A stretch of 64,000 nucleotides of DNA from Prorocentrum cordatum (GCA_963575745.1 CAUYUJ010003592.1:186001-250000); one strand, 5' to 3'. Numbered from the stretch's first letter, positions 50,968 through 61,689 are shown. Made by a program: numbers and translations. Notes: generated from the letters alone by a model not told the origin.

Positions 50968-51939
50968 GTACTTGTCTAGCCGATGGGGTTTGGACAACTC
51001 CCCAGACAGTATTTGCACATAGATATTATTTCTTGCTCTCGGGCTCTCGGGCCCTGCGAGCCGCAGTCGGCTGCCCCCAGCTGAGGCTCGGGCCTTCAGC
51101 TCATGGCGCAAGGTCCTGTGGCAGGCCCTGTGGTTGATGCCCTATGGCGCCCCATGGCAGGTGCCCCCATGAGGCCGCTAGAGTCACTAGAGGGCCCAAG
51201 ACGGCCCAACACTCCGTCGCGCGCAAATCTATCGCGCGTAGGTCGTTGAGTTGTCTTGGGGTCCCCGAGCCTTGGACTTGGATTAGACTTGGAGAGCCTG
51301 AGGAGACGGGAGGGAGGGCGAGGATGGAGGAGGGAGGAGGGAGGGTTGTGTGGCGGAGAGAATTCTGAGACCCTGAGTATTATTATAAGACGCCCACCTA
51401 CGGCGAATCACCGCCGCCCATCTTTGGGGCCCTCCTAGGTCCTAGGTCCTAGGCCCTTGGGCCCTATGGGCCCAGCCCGGCCCCTAAAACATCCCTACAT
51501 CCCAACATCCTTACAGTCCGGCCCCTAAAACATCCCTAAAGCGTCGTCGTCGTCGTCGTCATCCTCCTCCTCCTCCTCCTCCGCTTTCTGCTCCTCTCGG
51601 CCTGAGGGGAGTGGTGCGTGCCTGAGCCGGCATGTCAATATTATGTACTCGAGAGACCCCCAGGGTGTTGGAAGAAATTCGCTAGTCCTCCCTTGCTCCT
51701 TGCTCCCACCCGCCGCCCCGCAGTCGCTGTTCCTGTTCATGCAATCACACACTCCCCCCCCGAAAAGCCACAGCGGGAAATCAATGAGTTTATGTTTGGG
51801 GCCCCAGGGCTCCTTGGTCTGGGGCCCCTTGGGTCCTGGGGGGCAGCGTTAGGACAGGAGAAATCGAAAATCGAAAACCCACCGCGCGCCAGCCCAATGG
51901 GGCCGAATCTCAGAAGCCCGACGCACTGGAAGTACCCCG
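50968..51939 (+). other. Probable intron sequence
   Basis: No coding sequence recognised. A (GTC)/(TCC) microsatellite lies at 51542-51585. Confidence 0.35.
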
Positions 51940-52280
51940 TTGCAACCTCTTGGGCCTTGGGTCTCTGGCTTCGGCGAAAGTGACCCAGGCGATGGAAGCG
52001 CAGCAGGTCCTGGTCCAGCTCCCGTCGAGCCCCTACTTGCTTTGGTTCTTGCTGATCCCGACGGCAATGATCCTGATCCCGAACATCATCATCCCGACGA
52101 TGATTTGTATGCTTTCTTTGAACAGCATGGTGGTGAGGACCCCGGTGGGCAGGTCGCAAACTTTCTGGAGGGTTCTGATGATGAGTCGGGCAGTGATGAT
52201 TTCGCCGATCTGTTCGAGGCCGAGGAGAGCGAGGACGGGGATGGCAACTCCGACAGCGGGCATGGTGGAGGAGGTGATGG
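51940..52280 (+). CDS. Candidate acidic exon of the multi-exon gene
   Basis: Reads ADPDGNDPDPEHHHPDDDLY, AFFEQHGGEDPGGQVANFLE, GSDDESGSDDFADLFEAEES, then Gly-rich. Highly acidic and probably disordered. The frame runs on into the array-less composite element at 52334; a donor before it (e.g. GGTGGAG|GTGATG-like) is likely but not fixed. Confidence 0.4.
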
Positions 52281-52333
52281 AGGTGACGCAGGTGGGGGTG
52301 GAGGTCACGCAGGAGGCCGCGGGTGCTTTTCAT

Positions 52334-52469
52334 TCCCAACCCAACCGCCCCCCCCAGCTGTGATGTTGGGCCCCCCCTTTGAAGAGATAGCGAGATAGCG
52401 CCCCGTGTCCTGTGGGGTATTCGCAGCTTAACTGCATATGCATATGGTTGGGCCCCTTCGCCAGGATAG
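52334..52469 (+). mobile_element. Composite array element, array-less copy in a probable intron
   Basis: Head TCCCAACCCAACC ... TTTGAAGAGATAGCG ... GCGCCCCGTGTCC passes straight into the tail GTATTCGCAGCTTAACTGCA ... CCTTCGCCAGGATAG, followed by T. 136 bp, with no microsatellite and no 91-bp monomers. Matches the two ends of the elements at 245, 6411 and 7788. Confidence 0.7.
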
Positions 52470-52538
52470 TTATTCCCCCCCCCTCCCCATCCTGATCATC
52501 GTCGTCCTCTTTCTGATTTCTCCTCCTCCAGTCCCCAG

Positions 52539-53189
52539 GTTGTGGCGGCAATATCCCACCAGAGCATGATCACCATCTTCTTCATATGGCGCAGGGTCTT
52601 CAGCCACCCCCCCCCCCCGTCGCCGCTGGGCGAAACAGGATCGGGGTCGGGGCCCGGGGCAGCGACAGGACCTTCAGGGCCGTCAGGGCCCGGCTTTGGC
52701 TTTGGACCTCCGCTTCCTCCACCGCCCTCTCCGCCTCCAGAGCCTGGCCTTGCAGCAGCCGATGTGCCCCCACCGCCGGCGCCGCATGCGGCAGGCAGGC
52801 CACGGCGTCCGGCAGAGGGAGTCGACCATTTTGAGTTTCCAGGTGGTTACATAGCTTTTGCGAGTGACAATTCAGTTTATGCTATATGCAAAAACCCACT
52901 GCGTAATGGGTGCCGAAGAGGTCGTACTCTGAATTATAATGCAGGGCGGCTCGGCTCAGGCCGCCCGATGGGGCATTTGATAGCGCGGCTCGAGGAGGGC
53001 CTCACAGTTAGCGAACCAACGCACCAGGACTTGAAATTGCTGCCACCAAGGCCCAATCGCAATGCGGCAAAAGCTCGTTTGATTGCCAAGGTCGCCGAGG
53101 GCGACGAGAAGGCCAAGATATTGTGTATGGCCGAAAACGGCCCCCCAGACCAGGTCAGACCTTATCCTGAACCACCCGATATTAAGTGA
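52539..53189 (+). CDS. Last visible exon of the multi-exon gene
   Basis: Follows TCCCCAG|GTTGTG and ends at TGA 53187-53189. After a Pro/Gly-rich linker it reads VDHFEFPGGYIAFASDNSVY, AICKNPLRNGCRRGRTLNYN, GRLGSGRPMGHLIARLEEGL and ending in PPDQVRPYPEPPDIK. The G-x-(F/Y) ... C...H/N..C ... RT ... GRPxGxLxAxL pattern fits the C-terminal domain I recall for this dinoflagellate family. One frame, no internal stop. Confidence 0.55.
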   Translation, partial: VVAAISHQSMITIFFIWRRVFSHPPPPSPLGETGSGSGPGAATGPSGPSGPGFGFGPPLPPPPSPPPEPGLAAADVPPPPAPHAAGRPRRPAEGVDHFEFPGGYIAFASDNSVYAICKNPLRNGCRRGRTLNYNAGRLGSGRPMGHLIARLEEGLTVSEPTHQDLKLLPPRPNRNAAKARLIAKVAEGDEKAKILCMAENGPPDQVRPYPEPPDIK

Positions 53190-53454
53190 TGGAGTCGAGC
53201 CGTCTTTTGTCGGCTCTCTTCGCTCGGATTCCTCTCCGCGAGATGTCCTCTTCTCCCCTCTCCTCCACCTCCACTGCTCTCACTCTCTTCCCCCCTAGAG
53301 AGAGTGCCGCGGAGGCTGCCCCGCCATGGCCCCGCTTTTTTCGTGGACAGCGCGCCCCTAGTCAGAGGCTGACTGGCCCTCCCTATCTTGGAAGAGTCTT
53401 GGGGCGACGGTTCGGGGGAGGAGGAGGAGGAGGAGGAGCTGGAGGAGTTTAAAG
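53190..53454. other. 3' flank of the gene
   Basis: No gene seen. Short GGA tract at ~53416-53445. Confidence 0.3.
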
Positions 53455-53458
53455 AGAG

Positions 53459-53463
<5 letters not shown>

Positions 53464-53497
<34 letters not shown>
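53464..53497 (+). repeat. (GA)n microsatellite
   Basis: About 16 GA units. Confidence 0.95.
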
Positions 53498-53499
<2 letters not shown>

Positions 53500-54270
53500 C
53501 AGAGAGAGCCCTCCCCGCCGTCCGTCCGACGTGCTGCGCCGTGCTGCGCCAGCGCACCCATCCACCGTGTCTCAGGCCGCGGCCGTTTTGGCCATGGTGC
53601 CATGGCCATGGGGCCCGGGGGGGCATGCGGCATGGGCCACTTGCAAGTTCTAAGCGTTTTTTGAAAACCACGTTGCGGCAGAGTTGTTGATTGCAGCCAG
53701 TGCCTCGTCCGACACACGTGGGTGTGTCCATCGAGCCCGTTACGTGGAGATAGGTCAGATAGGTCAGCCAACACTGGGGATCCTCCCGTAAAGTGGGATA
53801 TCGCCTGGTGGTGGTGCTGCGCGTCCGCTCATGTTTCATCACCTTCTAACTTTCATGCCACAGGAAATCCTATCTCCCCACCCTGGCGCCCCGCTTCCGC
53901 ATCTTCGACTTTGACTTCGGCGGCTTCTGCCAGCATGCCAGCAGAGCCAAGGACCAGCGGCGGAGATAGCGAGGGCCGAGGGCCCCCCCTCTCTCGTAGC
54001 TGATCCCTCCGCCGCTCCCGTCGGACTCCCGCCCCAGTCTGCCTTTCTGCAATCATTTCTAATAACTTCTGCTGCTTTTCCTTATTCCTCTTCCTCCCCC
54101 GATCCTCGCCCTGGCCCCCCCCCTCCTCTTCCTCCCCCCTGGTCCCAGCCTAGCAGCTATAGCACCTCGCAATGGCCTCGCTACGTGCGTCGTGGACCCC
54201 TGGACTCTGGGCCCCTGGCGCGAGCGGCGCCGAGGTCGCATGCCAGAGGACGCACACGCAAGCGCACGCG
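53498..54270. other. No gene recognised
   Basis: An open stretch near 53860-54002 (PPWRPASASSTLTSAASASM) is preceded by ATGCCACAG and could be an exon, but has no recognisable content. Confidence 0.25.
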
Positions 54271-54271
54271 A

Positions 54272-54738
<467 letters not shown>

Positions 54739-54912
54739 TACACTTACACATTGTCACCATAGAGAACGCCTGGGGACGCCGAAAACTGGCTTGCCATTTC
54801 GCCGTCGCATCTCGCAGCTGCTTGACAACTCAAACGGCTTGAGCGGCCTTCACGCGGGCAGCCGGAAGCCCGTCAGGAGTCACGAGCCCAGGTTGATATT
54901 AGCAATTTTCTT

Positions 54913-54917
54913 TGCAG
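54913..54917 (+). promoter_or_regulatory. Candidate trans-splice acceptor before the methyltransferase
   Basis: TTTTCTTTGCAG ends one base before the ATG at 54919. Dinoflagellate mRNAs receive a spliced leader at such acceptors. Alternatively it is an ordinary intron acceptor with upstream exons not recognised. Confidence 0.4.
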
Positions 54918-54918
54918 C

Positions 54919-55751
54919 ATGGTTGCATCTTCTTCCTGGGGCGATGTGGTCGACGATGACCCCGGCGACTTGCCGTCGCCCCCATCGTATACGATCGTTA
55001 GTTCGGAGTCAGAGATATGTGACGACATTCCTATTCACGAGTCAGAGATATGTGACGACATTCCTATTCACGAGTGGTGGAATATAATTGCTCAGGCATC
55101 GGGGTTCAAAGTTCGTCGAGGGAAACAACGTCGCCCCCTGCTGGTGGTGTCGCTGTGCAGTGGCATGGGGACTGATTCACGCACGCTAGAGAAATGTGGC
55201 ATCGACCATGACGTTGTTCTCAGTTGTGACTTCAATGACAAGGCGTACGAGCTGCAATGCACGATGGCAGGTCACGCTGGTTCGCTCGTGTCTGAGCCGC
55301 CTGGGCACTTTGTCAAGGATGTGCACCATCTGGTTGCCGTGTGGGAAAACCGAGGGACACAACGTGTGAAAGACCTTATGACTGACAAACCGTTTTCTTG
55401 GGACAATGTGAAGAAGTGCGATCTCCCACATGTGCCAGATGGCCGGCCAGACTTGCTCGTCGCTGGCTTTCCATGTCAGCCATACAGCGACCAGAATGTG
55501 AATAGGTACAAGCAGGGAGCCGTGGATAACCACCCTAGGTACGAAGCCACGGGCAGTGTTCGTCTTGCAGTTCGACGCATTCGGCCTCTGGCATTTCTTC
55601 TAGAAAATGTTACGGGCATGAATAAACGAGGTCGAGGGCACAGCAAGTCGCCGCTGGCAGCGTTGCTCGACCAGTTTGAGAAGGACAACGAGTACCACGT
55701 CACGTTCTACACCGAGCACCTGAACATCTGGTCGGAGTCCCACCGCGACAG
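54919..55751 (+). CDS. C5 cytosine DNA methyltransferase, exon 1
   Basis: Transfers a methyl group from S-adenosylmethionine to cytosine C5 in DNA. 278 codons before the intron. Motif I is LLVVSLCSGMGTDSRT (residues ~74-89, cofactor binding), with SCDFND (motif II) after it. Motif IV is PDLLVAGFPCQPYSDQ (~177-192) with the catalytic Cys in PCQ. Motif VI is LLENV (~228-232). Motif VIII begins at TFYTEHLNIWSESHRDR and is completed by exon 2. The N-terminal ~60 residues are acidic and contain an exact 11-residue duplication (ESEICDDIPIH twice, from a 33-bp tandem repeat at 55006-55071). No chromatin-reader domain is visible. Dinoflagellate methyltransferases occur both as host genes and as cargo of retrotransposons; the intron favours a host gene or a non-retroposed copy. 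Confidence 0.88.
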
Positions 55752-56363
55752 GTGACAATCTGTCTCGTTCGATGCTCGCGTCGGCAACGGCAAATGTCTG
55801 TGATACCCGAGCCCGAGCCCCCTCGGGACCCAGGTTTGGAATCCAACATTGTTCGTATGTGCTTTTGGCTTTTAGGGTTTATGGTTTTAGAATTTAGAGC
55901 CTGTAATTCCTTTGAAGACTTTCACGCAACCAGGGGGCGTTGGGGCCAGTGAGATAGCCGGGAAGGCGGTAGTGTTGGGCAAGGAGCGGCAAGGAGGTGA
56001 AGGGTTGCAGGAAAGGGAGGGGCGGTGAGGGGATGCTCGTCCCATGATTCATGATTAATGGGTTTCTCATGTCGCTGCAATTTTGTGCGCATTCAGCCGA
56101 TCAGATCAGCTGATGTTACCAAGTTTTCAAAGCTTTCGAGGCCCTCGGGGTTTGATGCCCAATGCCATGCCCAATGCCCTTGAGCAAGCCTGGCCCAAGG
56201 CCCAATGACCCAATGCCTCGGATGATATTTCTGGGCCCTGCCTGCACTTGTCCAGCGCTCAGCAAAGCCTGCCCCCCGCGCGAATTCACAAATCGATGTT
56301 CCATGGGCCATGGGGCCATGAGCCATGACGATCATGCATTGTCCTTTCCCTGCCATTCCTCAG
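55752..56363 (+). other. Intron of the DNA methyltransferase gene
   Basis: 612 bp, CGACAG|GTGACA ... TTCCTCAG|GTACTT. Splicing restores HRDR-YFILGF, the expected motif VIII continuation. CAGGT occurs at both ends. No element recognised inside. Confidence 0.85.
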
Positions 56364-56718
56364 GTACTTCATTCTCGGCTTCGACAAGACATACCACGCA
56401 GAGAAAATCACCACCCGCGTCATGCAGTGGATTAATCATGTCCACGCGGTGCGAAAGAAGCGGCCTCCTGTTCCGTGGGTCGACGCGGTCATGCCCCCTT
56501 CGGCTGACTTGAACGACAAGCTCCTGCAGGCGACGCCAGCCGTCATTCGTTATTTGCCTTTGCCATTTGCCAATGTTGCCACAATGTATTGCGGCAGTGC
56601 GGTGTCCCAATTGTCTCAATTTGGTTGCCCCTCCTGGGTAGAGCAGCAGAGTCTCAGCAGAGTAGGTGACACAGGTGCACATGCTATGCGCCTGGGCCGG
56701 CGAGGGTTCCAACTCTAG
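56364..56718 (+). CDS. C5 cytosine DNA methyltransferase, exon 2
   Basis: Continues motif VIII as YFILGFDKTYHAEKITT, then VMQWINHVHAVRKKRPPVPW and VDAVMPPSADLNDKLLQ. The frame stays open to TAG at 56716-56718, but the part after DKLLQ (from ~56530) looks less protein-like. CTGCAG|GCGACG there could be a GC-type donor, a class reported in dinoflagellates. Motifs IX and X are not visible, so further exons are missing or the protein is truncated. The end coordinate is uncertain. Confidence 0.65.
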
Positions 56719-56990
56719 GTCCTAGGTCCCCAGGTCACTCCAGGTCCTGCAGGGGGGCTCCAGGGCTCCAGGGGTCAAGAGTCAAGGGCGTTGATGACCG
56801 ATTGTTCAGTGCGTTGGCTGACTGTTTGAGTTATCCGATGGTTAACCCCACAGGGCCCCACGCTGCGTCAGGAACCAACGCGAAACGCGTCCCGACACAC
56901 AGTTCTGTAGCGAGTTATCGCCTCGAGTCAAGTTGTTTTTCGGCGCCCACTCGATTGCCGTACGCGCTACCTTTTCCAGCGCGCGGCGCC

Positions 56991-57950
56991 ATGGGCGACG
57001 CGGTCATGCAGGCCACCTTGGCCGCCAAGCATACCGATTACATGCAGCACATGCAGCAGCTGCAGCGCGAGGCCCAGTCGAAGGCCGAGTCGGCAGCGAA
57101 GCACATCAGAGTGCAGGACCTGGGCGAGCAGTACGAGAATGGCAGGATCAGTGTGATCTGCCGCACGCCAGCCATCCACATGACGGGCTTCGACGACATC
57201 TGGCAGTATTGGCGCTCTAGGCGGGGTGCTGACTGGTGGCCCAAAGGGGATGCAGCACGGCAGTTCAAGGGGTCATTAGTGTACGTGGATTGTTGGCTCT
57301 ACGCCGAAGCCTGCTCTAATGGCGAGACGAGCTCGGTGTTCTTGCAGGGCATGGTCGGCACGTGGTGGCCTGTTGTTGTGGGAATCCCATATCCAGTTCC
57401 CCAGTCGGGGGTACTCCCCTACACGTGTCCAGTTCTCAGCAGGAATTCTGATAAGTGCTGGCTGGCGCACGTAAGCCGCTTGGTGCTGCGCAACCTCCGC
57501 GCGGTGGCGCCCACTGCGAGTCCGAGCACATCGTCGACCGCTAGTGAGGCGCCCACTGCGAGTTTGATTTCGGCGCCCGCTGCGAGTCCGATCAAATCGT
57601 CGACCGCGAGTGAGGCGCCGACGCAGTGTGGCAGCAGTTCGTCTCCCAGCTCGGCGCCCTCCAGCATCAACAGCAGCTGGGTGGCGCCCTCCAGCATCAG
57701 CTGGGCAGCGCCCAGTGTTGCCAACGGCTTCGCCATGCCCAGTCCGGCGCCCAGTGTTGTCAGCAGTGTGGCGCCCAGCGATTCCATTAGTTGTGTCTTG
57801 GTGCCCAGCATGGCGCCCAGCGATGCCAGCAGCGCCGTCTTGGTGCCCAGCATGGCGCCCAGCGATGCCAGCAGCGCCGTCTTGGTGCCCAGCAGTTCGT
57901 CGGCCCCGCGCCGCAGGTGGGGGCAGCGCCATGGCCGCCATGGAGCCTAG
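56991..57950 (+). CDS. Candidate gene of unknown function, coiled-coil N-terminus
   Basis: ATG 56991 lies 13 bases after a pyrimidine-AG signal (CTTTTCCAG), much as at the methyltransferase. Reads MGDAVMQATLAAKHTDYMQH, MQQLQREAQSKAESAAKHIR (coiled coil), then NGRISVICRTPAIHMTGFDD and IWQYWRSRRGADWWPKGDAA. The frame continues through YVDCWLYAEACSNGETSSVF and WWPVVVGIPYPVPQSGV into Ser/Ala/Pro minisatellites. An exon end near 57271 (CAAGGG|GTCATT) is possible, in which case the rest is intron. No known domain. Confidence 0.45.
   Translation: MGDAVMQATLAAKHTDYMQHMQQLQREAQSKAESAAKHIRVQDLGEQYENGRISVICRTPAIHMTGFDDIWQYWRSRRGADWWPKGDAARQFKGSLVYVDCWLYAEACSNGETSSVFLQGMVGTWWPVVVGIPYPVPQSGVLPYTCPVLSRNSDKCWLAHVSRLVLRNLRAVAPTASPSTSSTASEAPTASLISAPAASPIKSSTASEAPTQCGSSSSPSSAPSSINSSWVAPSSISWAAPSVANGFAMPSPAPSVVSSVAPSDSISCVLVPSMAPSDASSAVLVPSMAPSDASSAVLVPSSSSAPRRRWGQRHGRHGA
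57508..57905 (+). repeat. Minisatellites GCGCCCACTGCGAG and GTGCCCAGCATGGCGCCCAG
   Basis: Two adjoining types: a ~66-bp unit with GCGCCCACTGCGAGTCCGA and TCGTCGACCGC(T/G)AGTGAG (57508-57618), and ~42-bp units GTGCCCAGCATGGCGCCCAG then CGATGCCAGCAGCGCCGTCT (57798-57892, two full copies). Confidence 0.8.
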
Positions 57951-57967
57951 GGCCTAGGGCAGGGCCT

Positions 57968-58045
57968 AGACGACGACGACGACGACGACGACGGACGACG
58001 ACGACGATGAAGACGACGGACGACGACGGCGACGAGACGACGACG
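57968..58045 (+). repeat. (GAC)n microsatellite
   Basis: GAC units with GAT and GGC variants. Confidence 0.9.
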
Positions 58046-58125
58046 CTGCATCTGGAATCTGGACTCTGGCGCCCGCTAGATTGTAATTTGTTGGTGGCCC
58101 GCTCAATGCAGCGGAGCATGGAATA

Positions 58126-58154
58126 AGTACAGTGCATTGTGCGCTGCACTGTAC
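58126..58154. other. Hairpin GTACAGTGCA / TGCACTGTAC
   Basis: 10-bp perfect stem with an 8-base loop. CAGACCCTACCAGACAG-type direct repeats follow to ~58310. Confidence 0.6.
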
Positions 58155-58860
58155 CCTGCTGCTGTGCAGGCACTACCCACTACCTACGGCGTTCTCCTCC
58201 TTCCAGGTCCTTCCGAGTGCAGGCGCTACCAGACAGTGCAGCACAGCGCAGCGCAGCGCAGACCCCAGACGTTACCACACACAGTGCAGACCCTACCAGA
58301 CAGCACCACAGCACAGGGCAGACTCAACTTAGCGGCGTCATTTTGGCTGCGGTCTAGGCCCCAAGACTCCAGGTCCTGCCAAGGCAGCTGAGCGCGCTAT
58401 AGTAACTGCGGTCTAGGCTCGCCTTTCCGATTCCTGCGAGCCGCGCGCTAGGTGTGGGCTCGCTTTTAACTTGATCTGGCCCCCTCGTCGTGGGGCGCCC
58501 CCAATCGCACTCCCTTTGTGCCTAGTTACGTTTCTCGGTTTAGGGTCTCGGTCCTGGAGTCTAGGCCCTGCCAGCCTTTCCTGCGCGCCGCACGCTAGGT
58601 GTGGGCTCTCTTACACACTCCCTTTGTCCGTTGCCGCAGCGTGAATTTCACGCCGGAAATAATGCGCATGCCATCCATCCATCCATCCCATTCGGGTCTT
58701 CCGTTCCGTTCTGTTCCACTCCCTCCCCCTCGCTCGTCCCACCCTCCTCTCATCCTCTTCTCAGCTCTCCCTCTCCGTTCGCACTGGCTGCCGTCATCTT
58801 AACTTAACCCTCCCGTTAACTCATCGTCGTTCGTCGCCGCCCGGGGCCCCCATTCTCTGA
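58155..58860. other. No gene recognised
   Basis: GCGCAGCGCAG repeats near 58240-58260, a repeated CGCTAGGTGTGGGCTC (~58449 and ~58592), and (ATCC)n at ~58672-58690. No coding evidence. Confidence 0.35.
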
Positions 58861-58865
58861 CTCAT

Positions 58866-59240
58866 GGTGGAGGAGGGCATGGAGAGCGAGGATGAGGATT
58901 CGGATGATGAGGAGGAGGGGGGGGGCGAGGAGGGCCAGGAGGAGGAGGAGGAAGGCTGGCCGCCTATGGTCTCAGCATCGAGGAGGGGAAGCCCAGTGCC
59001 GCCGCCCGCATGCGCCCCCCACACCCAATTCGCCACGCCCATCACAAGTCACAAGTTTCGTTGCCCCATAGAGCTCCACCGAAGGCCCCAGTGCCACCGC
59101 CCGCATGCGCCCCCCACGCCCAAGTCGGCACACCCCTCACAGGGCTCGTGGCCCCACAAGGAGCGCAACCGAACCAGATATTCACAATTGCGGCACTCAC
59201 AACTGAACATGGTTGGGTCTTTCGTCCTTCGCCAGGCTAA
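58866..59240 (+). mobile_element. Composite array element, partial copy (two monomers plus tail)
   Basis: GGA-rich tract (58866-58960), then two ~90-bp monomers (CCGCCCGCATGCGCCCCCCA, GAGCTCCACCGAAGGCCCCA), then the tail CACAATTGCGGCACTCACAA ... TTCGCCAGGCTAA ending 59240, followed by T. No head is recognisable. Confidence 0.65.
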
Positions 59241-60530
59241 TTGTAATTTCGTTGCTGCTCCGTTTTTCGTGCCACCTTTCGTCGCAACCCGCCCTGGGGC
59301 CCTAGGGCCCCTTGCTGCTCTTGCTTGCTTGCTTGCGGTTGCCGTGCGTTGTGTGCTAAGACTTAAGAAGCCTTGCTCCCCTCCTCTATGTTAGTTCCTT
59401 GCTCATTATTATTCTCTTTGCCCCCCCTCGCTCCCGCAATGCCCCAGTGCCGCTGCATGCTTCCCCTGCCAGATGGCTGCGTTGCGGCGACTCTTTCCAA
59501 GCCCGCTCAGAGTCTTCAGCGCCCCTCCTGCCTCCTTCTCCCGCCCCCGCAAGCTGCCGGCCCTCCCGCGCCAAGGGCCAGGTTGACGCGGCCTTCGGCG
59601 TGCAGATTCCGGCGGGCATCGCCACCGTGACCACTGGCGGCATTTACCCTTGGCAGCTATGATCTTACCATTGACATGACCACTGGCATTTTGGGCTGGG
59701 GATTTGGGAGCGCCGCGCCACGTGCGCAGTGGCACAGCTTGGCCGCGGGGCCAAGTTGACACTTCGCGCGTTGGTGCATGGATGGGGTTCGGGCCTGGGA
59801 GAGCTCGGTGCACGGCGCGCGGGGATAGTCTCTAGGGCATGCGGGGTACGGCGTCGTGTTCTGGAGGCAATGGAAGGTACCTGGGGGGGCGCAGGATAGG
59901 AATTTGCGGGCGCGGGGGACAGGGCTAGGGCCTAGGGGGGCTGGGGTCTGGGGCGTCGGGCGGGCGCAGGGACGTGGCGGCTTGGCTTTGGCGACGGACC
60001 TAGTCTGGGGTGCGCGGTTGGCATTGGCTTGGGGCGCGGGGCGTTGGGGCCAGTGGCGCGCAGTCTAGTCTAGGGCTTCGAATCTAGGAGGATTTGTTGA
60101 CTCAAGATTCAAGACATACACCTGGGGGCGCATGGTCCCGGGGGCGGGGTGTTGGGCGCGGGGTCGTGCGTGTGCGATAGCGTGGCGAAGGCTAATTTCT
60201 CGAGTCTCGATTGGGCGCTGTATGGTGTGCGGGAGGGAGGGCGGCGGTGTGTGCGGGGGTCCAATGGGAGTTTGGCTCGGGGGCCGGGGTCTTGGGTGCG
60301 CCGCGCGCGGGGTGTCGGGCGCGTAATTAGGTGCGCGGGGGGTTGCAGCGTAGGGTGTCAGAACTTTCGGGCTTATGGATATCATGCAACGCCAGCGGCG
60401 CAACGCCTCGCGCGTCGTGTTCGGGCCTTCGCCATGCCCCTAAGCAGCGCGATGGCCCGACCGTGGGCGATGGGCGCTCGTTCATGGGCGCGCTCAATTA
60501 TCGTCGCGCGTAATGGGCAAAGACCGCCAG
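59241..60530. other. No gene recognised
   Basis: ORFs on both strands. One stretch at 59575-59660 (DAAFGVQIPAGIATVTTGGI) looks protein-like but has no supporting context. G-rich from 59880 to 60340. Confidence 0.25.
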
Positions 60531-60539
60531 CGCTGGCCG

Positions 60540-60905
60540 GCGGATTTGTCGATACGTTTCCCAACCCCAAAATTGATACCGCGCGAAAGTATTGATTCGT
60601 TTCCCAACTCCAACATTGATACGGCGACGTGTTCCAACATTGATACGGCGACGTGTAAATTGATACGACCGCCAACTCACCAACGTCGAAATTGATACGA
60701 TCTCCAACTCACCAACGTCGAAATTGATACGATCGCCAACTCACCAACGTCGAAATTTATACGATCGCCAACTCCAAAATTGATACCCAAGTCCGCCCGG
60801 CGGATATATTGATACGTTTACCAACTCTAAAATTGATACCCGGGGAAAGAATTGATACATTTCCCAACTCCAAAATTGATTCCCAGCGAACTAATTGATA
60901 CGTAT
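60540..60905 (+). repeat. ATTGATACG satellite (32-bp core unit)
   Basis: The central part is tandem 32-bp units GTCGAAATTGATACGATC then (T/G)CCAACTCACCAAC (~60685-60765). The flanks hold degenerate CCCAACTCCAAAATTGATAC units. Confidence 0.85.
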
Positions 60906-60954
60906 TCCTACTCCACATTTGAGATCTGATGATTCAAGCGGGTTGCATCCGAAT

Positions 60955-61400
60955 TTTTGCGAAGTCTCCCCCCCCTCCGCGTCGCGATTTTTGCAAAGTC
61001 CCCCCCCCCCTCCCCCGGCGTCGCGATTTTTGCAAAGTCCTCCCCCTCCCCCCAGCGTCGCGAGTTTTGCAAAGTCCCCCCCCCGCCCCCCCGCGTCGCG
61101 AGTTTTGCAAAGTCACCCCCATGCCCCCCCCCCTCCCCGTAAAAGTCCCCCCCCTCCAGCGTCGCGAATTTTGCAAAGTCCCCCCCCGCCCCCCCGCGTC
61201 GCGAGTTTTGCAAAGTCCCCCCCTACCCCCCCCTTCGTCGCCATTTTTCCAAATCTCCTCTCCCTTATCTCCTCCCGCGTCGGGATTTCTATTAAGCCTT
61301 AAGCCTTAAGCCTTAGCCCCGCCTCTCATCGCTCCCGCATCGGGATGTTTGTAAAACGCCGCCCCACTCCCGCGTCGCGAATTTGGCGTACCCCAGATTC
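60955..61400 (+). repeat. GCGTCGCGAGTTTTGCAAAG satellite
   Basis: About 8-10 units of GCGTCGCGA(G/T)TTTTGCAAAG followed by a variable poly-C stretch, period ~35-55 bp. It decays rightward into GCGTCGGGATTTCTATTAAG and CGCATCGGGATGTTTGTAAA. Confidence 0.85.
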
Positions 61401-61689
61401 AAGGGGGCCCAACCCGAGACTCCTGGTCCTGGGCCCTACGCGTTACGACGCTGGCAATGCATTCCAAAACCCAAGCCGCCCCCCCAACCAACCCCATATG
61501 GCCTGCGGGCGCCTCCATAGGACGCCCCCGCAATGCGCCCCCCCATGGCCCATGGGCCGCCCCGACAGGTCGCCATCCCCCCCCCCTTCCCCCTTGGGCG
61601 CCCCCATGGAACTCCGGCATAGGACGCTACCAGCGGATGCCCCAATGGGACGCCCCCATCTCAATGGACGCCCTCTAGGGCCGCGCGGA

